64,000 bases of DNA from Methylocaldum sp002005105 (GCF_051027545.1 NZ_CP194902.1:3534001-3598000); one strand, 5' to 3'. Counted from the first letter of the stretch, positions 1-9,347 are shown. Made by a program: numbers and translations. Notes: a model not told the origin generated them from the letters alone.

Positions 1-2778
1 GTCGAAAAAGCTTCCCTGACTGAAAGAGCGCCTCCCGACGAAGGCGGCGGCATTGGTGGCATGCCCGAGTTCAGGGCGTGCTTGGCTAAAGTCGGTGGCA
101 CGCTCGGCGATATGGGCGAGCGCCGTGTCAGGCGTTGGATTGCGCGGAGCGGAGGCAAGTCGCCGGCAACGCTCATGGGCCGAGAGGCGCCTTGCGGCAT
201 CCAGATCGTTCTTGAGCTTGCCGAATGCGAGGCGCGAGACTGGAGGGAGATCCGTCAGGTCGAACCAGAGGATGTCTTCATTGCAGGTATTGTGTTCCGC
301 ACCGACGAACCAGGTGTCAGCCGGAATGCTTATACCTTTTTCGGCGAGCAACCCGCGCACTTCCGGTCGGTTGGCCATGGCAGCAAAAGCGCGCGCATTG
401 GGTCCTCCGTGGCGTCCGCTGCACGCACCGCAGTCGTAAGCGGCGAGATGCGGATTGTTTTGGCTGATCGATCCGTGTCCCATCAGGACCACCAGCGGAG
501 CAAAGCCATAGGTCAAACCGGTGGCGCGCAAAAATGCCGCAACGCGATCGGCTTGTTCCGAGTCGGTAAAGCCGAGGCGGGGATTTTCCGGGGTCGCGGG
601 AGCACTACCACTTGCCGCGGTAATAAATAATTCGGTGGCTACCTCGGGAACGAGCAGGGCATCCGCTCGTTGAGCAAGAGCGGTTTGCCGGGCGGGGAAA
701 AACACTTTGCCGATCAGCGCCAGAAACACGCCGGGCGAAAGCAGGCCGATCAAAAACTGAGAAGAAACGAGATTCCGGCGGATTTCCTGGTTGAATATCG
801 CGCCGATTCGATGACGAAGGGCTCGGCGCCGATCATGTTTGGTGCACAAATCGTCCTGGCCCTGGCGGGGGACTTCGCGCACCTCGTGTGCCGGCGTGAC
901 GACCACGGGACAGAGCGGCGTGACCTTGTCATCGTCGAGAGCGCGCCAGTTGATCGGCACACCGAAAAAGCCGGCGGCGCCCAAGGTTTCGATGCGCGGG
1001 TTCAATTCCTCTAGGTGGCGTCGAATGCCTTCCTCGCGGTCGTCGATACAGAAGACCACTTGGGCGTCCGGGCGATCGTCACGCTTCGCCCAGCGGCCCC
1101 GGCCACGATTATTGGCGAGGGCATTGAACAGTTCCTCTCGATAACGCCGCTCATAGGCGGAAAGCCAAAGATAACTGCGCTGTGACGGAGATAAATCGTC
1201 CAGCGCGGCGAGGAGGACTTCACAGGTCTGCAAAGACAGGGCGCGAACGTCATGGCTCGAGAGGCCCAAATGCTGAGCCAGACGGAACAAGCGCCAGCCG
1301 CTGTTGTAGATGGTCAGCCGTTGAGTTTTTTCCGCTAGCGCGCTGTGCTTCCAGGTAGAAATCATATCCGCTACCGACCACCAGCGCTCTCGATCGTAGT
1401 TTCCCGGGCTGGATTCGGCTACCAACTGCTGCGCGCAGTCCGCCAGATACTCGGGCAGACGGCCCTGGCACAGAGCATGACGCACCAGGAATTCGGACGG
1501 ATTCCGTTCGAAATAGGCGCGCAGCGACGGCAAGGTGCCGGCTATGCCCCAGATTTCGCGGCATAGTCCTTCGATTGCCAAACGGTCCAGAACCAGTCGG
1601 ATGGCCAGATAATCCATGAGCGAGGCGGGCGCTTCCCGGTTGGCCTCGTAATCGGGATGGTGCTGCCGCCAATTGATGATGCCCGACCAGCCGGGGAGTT
1701 CCAGGGCGAGCCGTTCCAAATAGGTTTCCCAGCGATTCTCCGGGAGTCCGATCCGAATCAGTTCGGCATGCACGGCGTCGACCGCCTGTTCCGGTAAAGC
1801 CGACACGGTTTCCCGCCAATCCGGAAAATCGCAGAGACCCAGCGATAGATCGTAGGACGCCGAACGGCGCCATGCCGAGTACAGTCCTTCCCGGCGATCG
1901 GCTGCATGCCAGGCGGCCAGTCCTTCGTCCAAATGGGAGGCGCTGAAGCGGATCAGTATCGGACGGACGATGTCGAGCACGTCCCGGCCCGTCAACGCGG
2001 CGAGCAGTCCGCGCAATGAGATGCCGCGGCCGACGTCGGCGAAGGCGGATTCCGTGAGTGCGCGAGCCTCTGTTCTCATCTTTTGGCGGGCAAGGGTAGT
2101 GCTTGCCGCCGCATCGTTCGACGACCGGTTGGTGTGATTCAATAAGTTCTCCGCTTGCCGAACGGTTAGATCGGTCAGATCTTCGGGGTGCAGGGCTGCC
2201 TGCTCCAGTCCGAGGACCGTCAGTCCGGCATCCCACAAGTCGCGGATCAAGCCGGCTTCCTGGAGCGCCTCTGCATTTCCCGTTATTCGCTTGACGGAGT
2301 CCATGAGGCGATGGCGCGCCTCGGGGGGAATATCGCTTTGAAACCGGTCGAGCGCCGCCATTTCTTCGATTTGCCAGTTCAATTGGCTCGGCGTTACCGC
2401 GTCCACGCCATAAACCATGGCGATGCGATAGACGTCGCGGCGCAGAATCTCTCGATCGCCGATTCGCAGCAGTGCCTCTTCGCCTCCAAGTTCCGGCATT
2501 TCGGCAAAGGCGGCAGCGAGATCTTCATCGAGAATGCGGCCTTGGGCATAGAACTTCCGGAACTCTTCCTCGGGCAGATAGCCTCGGACGCCGGTCAGTC
2601 GCTCGACGGATTCCAGGGCCTCTTGAAACGGAAGATGCTGATAACCGTGCAGCGTATTGTGGTGCACGAAATTCAGAATAGGCGCTTGTCCCGGCAACAC
2701 ATGATCGAGGTGGCAGACCGCTTCTTGCAGCCGCCGGCGAACGTCGGGCTTCGAACCTTTCGATTGGGGCGATAGCAC
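1..2778 (-). CDS. dabA: DabA-type inorganic carbon transporter subunit (DUF2309/UPF0753), 3' end outside window
   Basis: Large DUF2309-family protein that, with a proton-conducting membrane partner, drives energy-coupled CO2/bicarbonate accumulation at the inner membrane. The reading frame is open from a GTG at 2778 to the left edge (926 codons seen), so the C-terminus is missing. The N-terminus carries the family signature FVHHNTLHGYQHLPF. Zinc-site residues are visible: CIDDREE with C577 and D579 (codons near 1050-1042), H768 in MGHGSIS (near 477) and C783 in YDCGAC (near 432). The 15-residue H-to-C spacing equals that of Halothiobacillus DabA. HARPELGHATNAAAF near the left edge is also typical. 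An AAGGAGG Shine-Dalgarno overlaps the stop of the upstream membrane gene, 10 bp away, so the two are translationally linked. ORFs on the other strand here are shadows. Confidence 0.93.
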   Translation of the reverse strand, partial: MLSPQSKGSKPDVRRRLQEAVCHLDHVLPGQAPILNFVHHNTLHGYQHLPFQEALESVERLTGVRGYLPEEEFRKFYAQGRILDEDLAAAFAEMPELGGEEALLRIGDREILRRDVYRIAMVYGVDAVTPSQLNWQIEEMAALDRFQSDIPPEARHRLMDSVKRITGNAEALQEAGLIRDLWDAGLTVLGLEQAALHPEDLTDLTVRQAENLLNHTNRSSNDAAASTTLARQKMRTEARALTESAFADVGRGISLRGLLAALTGRDVLDIVRPILIRFSASHLDEGLAAWHAADRREGLYSAWRRSASYDLSLGLCDFPDWRETVSALPEQAVDAVHAELIRIGLPENRWETYLERLALELPGWSGIINWRQHHPDYEANREAPASLMDYLAIRLVLDRLAIEGLCREIWGIAGTLPSLRAYFERNPSEFLVRHALCQGRLPEYLADCAQQLVAESSPGNYDRERWWSVADMISTWKHSALAEKTQRLTIYNSGWRLFRLAQHLGLSSHDVRALSLQTCEVLLAALDDLSPSQRSYLWLSAYERRYREELFNALANNRGRGRWAKRDDRPDAQVVFCIDDREEGIRRHLEELNPRIETLGAAGFFGVPINWRALDDDKVTPLCPVVVTPAHEVREVPRQGQDDLCTKHDRRRALRHRIGAIFNQEIRRNLVSSQFLIGLLSPGVFLALIGKVFFPARQTALAQRADALLVPEVATELFITAASGSAPATPENPRLGFTDSEQADRVAAFLRATGLTYGFAPLVVLMGHGSISQNNPHLAAYDCGACSGRHGGPNARAFAAMANRPEVRGLLAEKGISIPADTWFVGAEHNTCNEDILWFDLTDLPPVSRLAFGKLKNDLDAARRLSAHERCRRLASAPRNPTPDTALAHIAERATDFSQARPELGHATNAAAFVGRRSFSQGSFFD

Positions 2779-2788
2779 GCTGGCCTCC

Positions 2789-4258
2789 TTAGAAGTTCTT
2801 GTGGCTGAAGATCATGCTGAGTTCATTGACGGAAGCGTTCATCAGCTCCACGATGGGGCCCGGCACGAGCCCCAGAGCCATGATGCCGACCGCCAACGTT
2901 CCCGCCGCTATCAGTTCGTGGCTGTGCAGATCGCGGACATTCTGCATTTCCGGGCGCATCGGACCGGTGAACAACCGGGCGGCGGTTCGGATGGCGTAGG
3001 ATGCGCCGATGAGTACCCCTAGACTCGCAAACACCATGACCCAGCCGAAACTCTGAAAGCCCCCGATGATGGCGTGAAGTTCCGCCACGAATCCGGCCGA
3101 GCCGGGCAGTCCCATGGACGCGAGAAGCGCTAGGGTGGTGAAGAAGGCGAAGCGTGGAGTCACTTGGACCAGTGAGCTGTAGTCCGAAATTTCCCGGGTG
3201 TGAGTGCGTTCGTACAACAGTCCGATCAAGAGAAACAGCGCCCCGGCAATGAGGCCATGGGCGGTCATCTGCAAGACGGCTCCCAGCAATCCGGCTTCAT
3301 TGAGCGCCGCTATGCCGAGCAGCACGACGCCCATGTGACTGATTGACGAATAGGCGATCATCGCCTTGAGATCGGTTTGCCGCCACGCCAGCAAGGCGCC
3401 GTAGACGATGCTGACCAAGGCGATGCCGGCCAGCACGGATTGAAGCGCCGAAGCGGCCTCAGGCAGCATGCCGGTCGCTTTGAGCAAGCCATAGGCGCCC
3501 ATCTTGAGAAGCGCACCCGACAGTAGAATGCTCACCGGACTCGGCGCTTCAACGTGGGCGAGCGGCAACCAGCCGTGGATGGGGAAAACCGGCATTTTTA
3601 CGCCGAAGCCGATCAAGAACCCCAGAAAAATCCAGATCTGCTGCTCCCGGGGCAAGCTCCGCGCGGTAGCCAGCATGGATTCCATCGTGGTGGAGTGTTC
3701 GGACGATGCGGTGAAAATCATTAATAGGCTGACCAGCATGAACACCGATCCGCCCATCGTGTACAGGACGAAATTGAGGCTCGCCGTATGTTTGCGCTTG
3801 CCGCCCCATTGGTCGATGAGAAAAAAGAGCGGTATCAGCGTCAGTTCCCAAAATACGTAGAACAAAGCCCAATCCTGAGCAAGAAAGACGCCGATCATCC
3901 CGAATTCGAGGGCGAGAAGCCAGAAATGATATCCCTTGACTCGCGTATTCACGCTTTCCGAGGCCAGCATCGCCACAAGACAGAGCAGAGCCGACAACAC
4001 GACCATGGGCAGGGAAAAACCATCGACGCCGAGAGCGTAGTAACTCCCCAGTTCGGCGTTCCAGGGCAGGCTTTCCGGAAATTGAATCGCCGATGAAGAC
4101 GTATCGAAATGAAACAAAAGCCAAACGGTCAACATCAGTACGACCACCGACGAGGTTATCGCGGTAGCCCGAATGGAGCGGATTTGCTGCGCCGGCAGAG
4201 CCAAAATGGCTAATGCACCGACGACCGGTGTCCAAAGGATCTGACTGAGGATATACAT
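2789..4258 (-). CDS. dabB: NuoM/NdhD-like proton-conducting membrane subunit, likely DabB partner of DabA
   Basis: Polytopic inner-membrane protein of about 489 residues from the proton-conducting antiporter-like family (NuoL/M/N, PF00361-type). The sequence is almost entirely hydrophobic helices and contains the NuoM-like core FYVFWELTLIPLFFLIDQWGG, with the conserved Glu in the helix, and later KMPVFPIHGWLPLAHVEAPSPVS. In complex I this fold moves protons. Next to a DUF2309 gene it is best read as the DabB energy-coupling subunit, not as part of Nuo, because no other nuo gene is adjacent. The start is taken as ATG 4258; a TTG at 4264 in frame is possible. It is first in the operon and dabA follows after 10 bp. 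Annotation pipelines may call it NADH-quinone oxidoreductase subunit M. A second NuoL-like subunit could lie beyond the left edge. Confidence 0.85.
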   Translation of the reverse strand: MYILSQILWTPVVGALAILALPAQQIRSIRATAITSSVVVLMLTVWLLFHFDTSSSAIQFPESLPWNAELGSYYALGVDGFSLPMVVLSALLCLVAMLASESVNTRVKGYHFWLLALEFGMIGVFLAQDWALFYVFWELTLIPLFFLIDQWGGKRKHTASLNFVLYTMGGSVFMLVSLLMIFTASSEHSTTMESMLATARSLPREQQIWIFLGFLIGFGVKMPVFPIHGWLPLAHVEAPSPVSILLSGALLKMGAYGLLKATGMLPEAASALQSVLAGIALVSIVYGALLAWRQTDLKAMIAYSSISHMGVVLLGIAALNEAGLLGAVLQMTAHGLIAGALFLLIGLLYERTHTREISDYSSLVQVTPRFAFFTTLALLASMGLPGSAGFVAELHAIIGGFQSFGWVMVFASLGVLIGASYAIRTAARLFTGPMRPEMQNVRDLHSHELIAAGTLAVGIMALGLVPGPIVELMNASVNELSMIFSHKNF

Positions 4259-4383
4259 GATCAAACGCTCGTTTTGGCTGGCTGAGGGCCGAGTCTTGTG
4301 GTTCGATCAGCCGCGTGCCAGGAACGGTTAGTTGTTTTGGGTCGATACTATAAATGAAAATTTCAGAGGAGGTAAGCTTAACA

Positions 4384-4416
4384 TGCGATATTCATGCAAA
4401 TGGTCGCTTGATTGAA
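4384..4416 (+). other. Possible 10-residue leader peptide upstream of gltX
   Basis: A strong Shine-Dalgarno (AGAGGAGGT, 4366-4374) stands 9 bp before an ATG that opens a short frame encoding MRYSCKWSLD and then a stop. The spacing is ideal, which is unusual because gltX itself has no clear ribosome site. It has no run of Glu codons, so a classical glutamate attenuator is not supported. It may be chance. Confidence 0.25.
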
Positions 4417-4441
4417 ATGTCATCTAGGCCGCAACTGACCG

Positions 4442-4493
4442 GCAAGGCGCCGCAGCCGGAGCTTTTGCGGGGTTGCGGCGGGTTCGGCCTTGC
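4442..4493 (+). promoter_or_regulatory. GC-rich nested stem-loop in the gltX leader
   Basis: GCAAGGC (4442-4448) pairs with GCCTTGC (4487-4493), and inside it GCCGCA (4449-4454) pairs with TGCGGC (4474-4479). It is a stable structured element 60 bp before the gltX start. No T-run follows, so it is not a simple terminator. A role in gltX-cysS expression is inference. The rest of 4259-4552 is the divergent promoter region between the carbon transporter and gltX, with no gene seen. Confidence 0.4.
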
Positions 4494-4552
4494 TCTAAAT
4501 TGTCCTATTCGCAAGAATCTTGCCGAATATAATCCCCCAATTTGCGCTCAAT

Positions 4553-5953
4553 ATGACATCGACCAAAACCCGCTTCGCTCCCAGCCCGACCGGACTCATG
4601 CACCTCGGTAACGCACGCACGGCGCTGTTCAGTGCGTTATTTGGAGATCGTTTTCTGCTTCGCATCGAGGATACCGATAGCGAGCGGAGCCGCAGCGAAT
4701 TTGTCGATGAACTGATAAGCGATTTGCATTGGATGGGTTTGAATTGGGACGAAGGTCCCGAAACCGCCGAGCCGGATGAACGATACTTTCAATCCTGCCG
4801 CGGAGCCATTTATCAGCGGTATTATGAGGAACTGGAACAACAGGGTAGAGCGTATTTCTGCTTCTGTTCGCCGAGGGAACTGGAAATTTCCCGCAAGATT
4901 CAGTTGAGCTCCGGGCAGCCGCCGCGTTACACGGGCAAGTGTGCGCACCTGAGCGCGGCGGAGGTGAGTCGCAAATTCGAGGAAGGACTTCAGCCGACCT
5001 TGCGCTTCCGAGTACCGAAGAACGAAACGGTGGAATTCGAGGATCTCGTTCGCGGGCCGCAGAAATTCGCGACCGACGATATCGGCGACTTCATCATCCG
5101 CCGCGCCGACGGGAGTGCGGCGTTTTTCTTCTGCAACGCGATCGACGATGCGCTGATGGGCGTCACGCACGTGCTCCGGGGCGAAGACCATCTCGCCAAT
5201 ACGCCCCGGCAAATGCTGATTCTTGCGGCGCTCGATCTGCCGATACCCCAATATGCCCATATTTCGCTGATTTTGGGCGACGACGGAACGCCGCTGTCCA
5301 AGCGCAACGGCAGCCGCAGCCTGAATCAATTGCGCGAAGAGGGCTATTTTCCGGCGGCCCTGTTGAACATGCTGGCCCGGCTGGGCCATCACTATGAGAG
5401 CGATGAGATTATGGATTTCCAAGCGCTCAAGGCGCGTTTCGATTTGTCGCACCTCGGCAAATCGCCGGCACGGTTCGACGTTGCTCATCTGGATCACTGG
5501 CAGCAATTGGCGGTGCGTTCGGCTGACGACGATACGCTCAGGGGATGGCTGCGCAGGGAGACCGGCGCCATCGTGCCCGACGAGCATCTCGTGGCGTTCA
5601 TCGAGATCGTGCGCAGCAACTGCGTTTTCCCGGAGCAGGCCGACCGGTGGGCGCGCATTCTGTTTACGGATGAATTGCAGCTCGACCCGGAAGCCGCCGA
5701 AGCCGCGAAGCAAGCCGGAGAGTCCTATTATCTCTCGGCCATCGATGCGGCTAACGCGGCTCAGGCCGAGTTCGACATATTCATGCGCGAGCTGAAAGCC
5801 AGGACCGGAGCGAAGGGCAAGGCCCTCTTCATGCCGCTACGCGCCGCATTGACCGGGCGTCTGGACGGACCGGAGCTCGGAACGATTTATCGCCTGCTGG
5901 ACCCGCACCGCCTGCATCGCCGCTTGGCCGAATTCACCTACGAGTCCGAATGA
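4553..5953 (+). CDS. gltX: Glutamate-tRNA ligase
   Basis: Class I aminoacyl-tRNA synthetase that charges tRNA-Glu in the cytoplasm; 466 residues, normal for bacterial GluRS. The N-terminus TRFAPSPTGLMHLGNARTALF holds the HIGH-type motif (HLGN), and PLSKRNGSRS near residue 240 is the KMSKS-type loop. A zinc-knuckle pattern like that of E. coli GluRS is present (CFC ... GKCAHL, about residues 103-132). The start is set at ATG 4553 because homology begins at TSTKTRFAPSPTG; an in-frame TTG at 4520 would add 11 unconserved residues. It overlaps cysS by 4 bp at the ATGA junction, so both synthetases are likely co-expressed and translationally coupled. Confidence 0.95.
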   Translation: MTSTKTRFAPSPTGLMHLGNARTALFSALFGDRFLLRIEDTDSERSRSEFVDELISDLHWMGLNWDEGPETAEPDERYFQSCRGAIYQRYYEELEQQGRAYFCFCSPRELEISRKIQLSSGQPPRYTGKCAHLSAAEVSRKFEEGLQPTLRFRVPKNETVEFEDLVRGPQKFATDDIGDFIIRRADGSAAFFFCNAIDDALMGVTHVLRGEDHLANTPRQMLILAALDLPIPQYAHISLILGDDGTPLSKRNGSRSLNQLREEGYFPAALLNMLARLGHHYESDEIMDFQALKARFDLSHLGKSPARFDVAHLDHWQQLAVRSADDDTLRGWLRRETGAIVPDEHLVAFIEIVRSNCVFPEQADRWARILFTDELQLDPEAAEAAKQAGESYYLSAIDAANAAQAEFDIFMRELKARTGAKGKALFMPLRAALTGRLDGPELGTIYRLLDPHRLHRRLAEFTYESE

Positions 5954-7392
5954 TGCTGAAGATCCACAATAGCCTGACCGGGCGCAAGGAAGTCTTTACC
6001 CCCATCGAACCGGGCAAGGTCCGGCTCTACGTGTGCGGCATGACCGTATACGACTACTGCCATCTGGGGCATGCGCGCGTCATGGTCGTATTCGACATGG
6101 CGGTGCGCTATTTGCGGCATCTTGGGTTTAAGGTTATTTATGTCCGGAATATCACGGATATCGACGACAAGATCATTAAGCGGGCCAACGAAAACGGCGA
6201 GTCCATTTCGGCGCTGACCGCGAGGTTCATCGATGCGATGCACGAAGACGAGCGGGCGCTGGGCGTGCTTCCGCCCGATATCGAACCGAGGGCGACGCAA
6301 TCCATAGAAGACATGCTGGCCATGATTCAGGCCTTGATCGACCGTGGCTATGCCTATGTCGGCGACAACGGCGATGTCTTCTACGCCGTGTCCAAATTCG
6401 AGGGTTACGGCCGTTTGTCGGGCAAGAACATCGAAGATCTCCGCGCCGGCGAGCGGGTGGAGGTCGAGGACGCCAAGCGCGATCCCTTGGATTTCGTTCT
6501 GTGGAAAATGGCGAAGCCGGGAGAGCCGGCCTGGGATTCGCCTTGGGGCAGGGGACGTCCCGGCTGGCACATCGAATGCTCCGCCATGTCCACCCGTTGT
6601 CTCGGGCATCATTTCGACATCCACGGCGGCGGCATGGATTTGCAGTTCCCGCACCATGAAAACGAAATCGCGCAAGCCGAAGGGGCAACCGGCGAAAAGT
6701 TCGTGAACCTGTGGATGCACAATGGATTCGTGCGGGTGAACGAGGAGAAAATGTCCAAGTCCCTGGGCAATTTCTTTACGGTACGCGAAGTTCTGGCCCG
6801 GTATCGTCCCGAAGTCGTGCGGTTCTTCATTCTCAATAGCCACTACCGCAGTCCGCTCAATTACTCCGATGAAAATCTCGACGATGCCAATGCCGCGCTG
6901 ACGAGGCTTTATACCGCCTTGCGCGGACTCCGCTGCGATCTGCCGGTTTCCGAGGGAGAGGGCAGGAGCAAGGACTTCATCGCCCGTTTCGAAGAGGCGA
7001 TGAGCGACGATTTCAATACCCCGGAAGCGATTGCTGTGCTGTTTGATCTGGCGCGTGAGATCAATCGGGGGCGGAATTCGAATGTAGAGGAAGCGGAAAC
7101 TTTAGCGCGAACCTTAAAGCAACTCGGTGGACTTCTTGGCCTGTTGCAGACAGATCCAGAAGAGTTTTTCAAATCGGGAGTTGGAGCAGTGAGGCTCGGT
7201 GTTACCGTTGGCGCTCAGCTCGATGCGATGCTTATTTGGAGTGACGAACGCATCGAGCAAAAAATTCAAGAGCGCTTAGACGCCCGCAAGAACAAAGACT
7301 GGGCCACCGCCGACCGCATTCGGAATGAACTCAAGGAGCAGGGCATTGTGCTGGAAGATACGGCTGGCGGTACCACCTGGCGGCGAATTTGA
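5950..7392 (+). CDS. cysS: Cysteine-tRNA ligase
   Basis: Class I synthetase that activates cysteine and loads tRNA-Cys; about 480 residues. Zinc ligands are visible in VRLYVCGMTVYDYCHLGHAR (Cys before the HIGH motif HLGH) and in WHIECSAMS and FPHHENEIAQ. The KMSKS loop is EEKMSKSLGNF near residue 268. The C-terminal RERLDARKNKDWATADRIR-like helix is typical of the anticodon-binding extension. Two ATGs occur (5950, overlapping the gltX stop, and 5953); MLKIHNSL at 5953 matches the usual family start. Intact throughout. Confidence 0.95.
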   Translation: MMLKIHNSLTGRKEVFTPIEPGKVRLYVCGMTVYDYCHLGHARVMVVFDMAVRYLRHLGFKVIYVRNITDIDDKIIKRANENGESISALTARFIDAMHEDERALGVLPPDIEPRATQSIEDMLAMIQALIDRGYAYVGDNGDVFYAVSKFEGYGRLSGKNIEDLRAGERVEVEDAKRDPLDFVLWKMAKPGEPAWDSPWGRGRPGWHIECSAMSTRCLGHHFDIHGGGMDLQFPHHENEIAQAEGATGEKFVNLWMHNGFVRVNEEKMSKSLGNFFTVREVLARYRPEVVRFFILNSHYRSPLNYSDENLDDANAALTRLYTALRGLRCDLPVSEGEGRSKDFIARFEEAMSDDFNTPEAIAVLFDLAREINRGRNSNVEEAETLARTLKQLGGLLGLLQTDPEEFFKSGVGAVRLGVTVGAQLDAMLIWSDERIEQKIQERLDARKNKDWATADRIRNELKEQGIVLEDTAGGTTWRRI

Positions 7393-7416
7393 CTTGAATC
7401 GACCGGCTGCTTGAGG

Positions 7417-7454
7417 CTATATCCGAAGGAGGGTGTTTCGTCGGTCCGGATATA
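7417..7454 (+). terminator. Stem-loop downstream of cysS
   Basis: TATATCCG (7418-7425) is inverted as CGGATATA (7447-7454) around a 21-base loop, 25 bp after the cysS stop and 73 bp before the sugar dehydrogenase start. No strong T-run follows, so it could be a weak terminator or an operator. Confidence 0.3.
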
Positions 7455-7526
7455 AGGCGGGGAAAAGCATAATCCGTTGAAAGAGACGGAAAGGCGGTTT
7501 GGATCGGAAATTCCAAGGGAGGAGTT

Positions 7527-8675
7527 GTGAAACTTGAAGCCGACAAGATTAGGACTATCGGAATTCGCGCAGGATTCCTTTTGGCGATTATTGCCATGGG
7601 AATCGTTGCTTTTCGGTCTTCCGGAGGCGCGTATGAGTCCGAAGGGCAACCGTTTTCAGTGGAAGTCATCGCCCAACAGGAAGACGTGGTCTGGGGTTTC
7701 GATTTTTTGCCCGACGGACGGATCGTATTCACGGAACGAGACGGACAGCTGCGCATCCTCGATCCGAGTACCAGATCGGTGCAAACCGTTCAGGGGGCGC
7801 CGGCCGTGGTTCAGGCCGGACAAGGCGGACTGCTGGACGTGAGGGTTCATCCCGAGTTCGACAAGAACGGCTGGATTTATCTGACCTATTCGGAAAAAGC
7901 GACCCACGGAATGACCACGGCCCTAGGCCGCGGCCGGCTGGAAGGAACGGAGCTGAAGGATTATCGGAAGCTTTTCAGTGCCTTCGAGCCGAATGGAAAT
8001 AACATTCACTTCGGCTCCCGCATCGAATTCGATGGGGCCGGCAAGCTCTTCATCTCGGTTGGCGATCGCAACGAGCGGCACAATGCGCAAGATTTGCGCT
8101 ACCACAACGGCAAGATTCTGCGTCTGAACGAGGACGGCAGCGCGCCCGTGGACAATCCGTTCGCGAATAATCCCGACGCCAAACCGGAGATTTGGAGCTA
8201 CGGTCACCGCAATCCGCAAGGCCTGGCGAAGCATCCGATTACCGGCGAGTTATGGGAGAGCGAATTCGGTCCGCGCGGCGGCGACGAAATCAATGTGATC
8301 CGTCCGGGAGCGAACTACGGCTGGCCCGTAATCACGTATGGACGCGAGTATTGGGGACCGAAAATCGGCGAAGGCACCGAAAAAGCCGGTATGGAACAGC
8401 CTGTGGCGTATTATGTGCCGTCCATTTCCCCGTCCGGAATCGCTTTCTATTTCGGCGACGCCTTCCCGAGATGGAAGGGCAATCTGTTCGTGGCCAATTT
8501 GAGCGGTCAGCACCTTCGCCGACTGGTGATAGACGACAACAATAAGGTCGTGAAGCAGGAGGAACTGCTGAATGACCTTGGCGTTAACTTTCGCCATGTA
8601 AGAACGGGACCGGAAGGGTTTCTTTATTTTTCGACCGACGACGGCAAAATCGCCCGCTTGGTGCCAAATCTCTAA
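7527..8675 (+). CDS. PQQ-dependent aldose sugar dehydrogenase-like protein (GSDH/YliI family)
   Basis: Six-bladed beta-propeller of the glucose/sorbosone dehydrogenase family (Asd/YliI), usually a periplasmic, PQQ- and calcium-binding aldose oxidase; 382 residues. A single N-terminal hydrophobic segment (about 13-30, RAGFLLAIIAMGIVAF) would act as signal or anchor. Visible family blocks are GQGGLLDVRVHPEF, IHFGSRIEFDGAGKLFISVGDR, EIWSYGHRNPQGLAKHP and WESEFGPRGGDEINVIRPGANYGWP, the last two lining the PQQ site. GTG start at 7527 has AAGGGAGGAG directly upstream. A host making PQQ for methanol dehydrogenase would have the cofactor. The true substrate is unknown. Confidence 0.88.
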   Translation: MKLEADKIRTIGIRAGFLLAIIAMGIVAFRSSGGAYESEGQPFSVEVIAQQEDVVWGFDFLPDGRIVFTERDGQLRILDPSTRSVQTVQGAPAVVQAGQGGLLDVRVHPEFDKNGWIYLTYSEKATHGMTTALGRGRLEGTELKDYRKLFSAFEPNGNNIHFGSRIEFDGAGKLFISVGDRNERHNAQDLRYHNGKILRLNEDGSAPVDNPFANNPDAKPEIWSYGHRNPQGLAKHPITGELWESEFGPRGGDEINVIRPGANYGWPVITYGREYWGPKIGEGTEKAGMEQPVAYYVPSISPSGIAFYFGDAFPRWKGNLFVANLSGQHLRRLVIDDNNKVVKQEELLNDLGVNFRHVRTGPEGFLYFSTDDGKIARLVPNL

Positions 8676-8734
8676 TTTAGTCCGCTATTTGTCGCGGAAA
8701 GGCAAACTGAGTATCGTTCAATTTCGATAAGATT

Positions 8735-9310
8735 ATGAAACTACAGAGTTCTGAGGATTTGTCATTCGGTGACTTCGACCCAGGCCCCGGACCGTACGAC
8801 GCCTTTCGGTTTTGTCCCCGGTGCGGCGGTGAGCATTTGAGCGTTCAGGAGCAGCGCGCGATAAGATGCGGCCGCTGCGGGTTCTTGTACTTCTTCAACA
8901 CGTGCACGGCTGCGGGCGCGTTCGTTTTTCACCAGGATCAGCTCATTCTATGTGTGCGTGCCAAGGACCCGGCGAAAGGCAAGCTGGACCTTCCCGGCGG
9001 GTTCATCGAATTCAACGAAACCGTGGAAGATGCGTTACAGCGAGAAATCGGAGAAGAGTTGAACATCCAAACGACCAATTACCGCTATCTCGCCAGCGCG
9101 CCGAATGATTACCTATACGGCGGCGTACTTTACAAAGTAACGGATATGTTTTTCCTTTGCGATGCGCCGCAGATCGACACGCTCAGGGCAGCGGACGATG
9201 TAGCGGATTATCGGCTGGTATCGCCTGACGAAATCGAGCCCGAAGAATTGGCATTCAACTCGACCAGACTGGCGCTCGTAAAGCTTCGGGCGTGGCTGGA
9301 TCAGAACTGA
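8735..9310 (+). CDS. NUDIX hydrolase with N-terminal zinc ribbon
   Basis: 191 residues. An N-terminal zinc ribbon (CPRCGG and CGRCGF, about residues 27-49) precedes a NUDIX domain, an arrangement seen in NADH-pyrophosphatase-like enzymes that hydrolyse nucleoside diphosphate derivatives. The NUDIX box GFIEFNETVEDALQREIGEEL lies near residues 88-110. The consensus final glycine (REUXEEXGU) is Asn here, while the catalytic REXXEE glutamates are kept. The protein is shorter than NudC, so the substrate cannot be assigned. It is convergent with a second NUDIX gene, a palindrome lying between them. Confidence 0.85.
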   Translation: MKLQSSEDLSFGDFDPGPGPYDAFRFCPRCGGEHLSVQEQRAIRCGRCGFLYFFNTCTAAGAFVFHQDQLILCVRAKDPAKGKLDLPGGFIEFNETVEDALQREIGEELNIQTTNYRYLASAPNDYLYGGVLYKVTDMFFLCDAPQIDTLRAADDVADYRLVSPDEIEPEELAFNSTRLALVKLRAWLDQN

Positions 9311-9347
9311 AAACTATTAGAGCATTTTCCGGTTTGGTGTAGCGCTA

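Noticed and set aside
1250..2236. 328-residue minus-strand frame inside dabA
   Set aside because: Arg/Gly/Ser/Pro-rich alternate frame of dabA; the real frame gives the DUF2309 protein with its zinc ligands.
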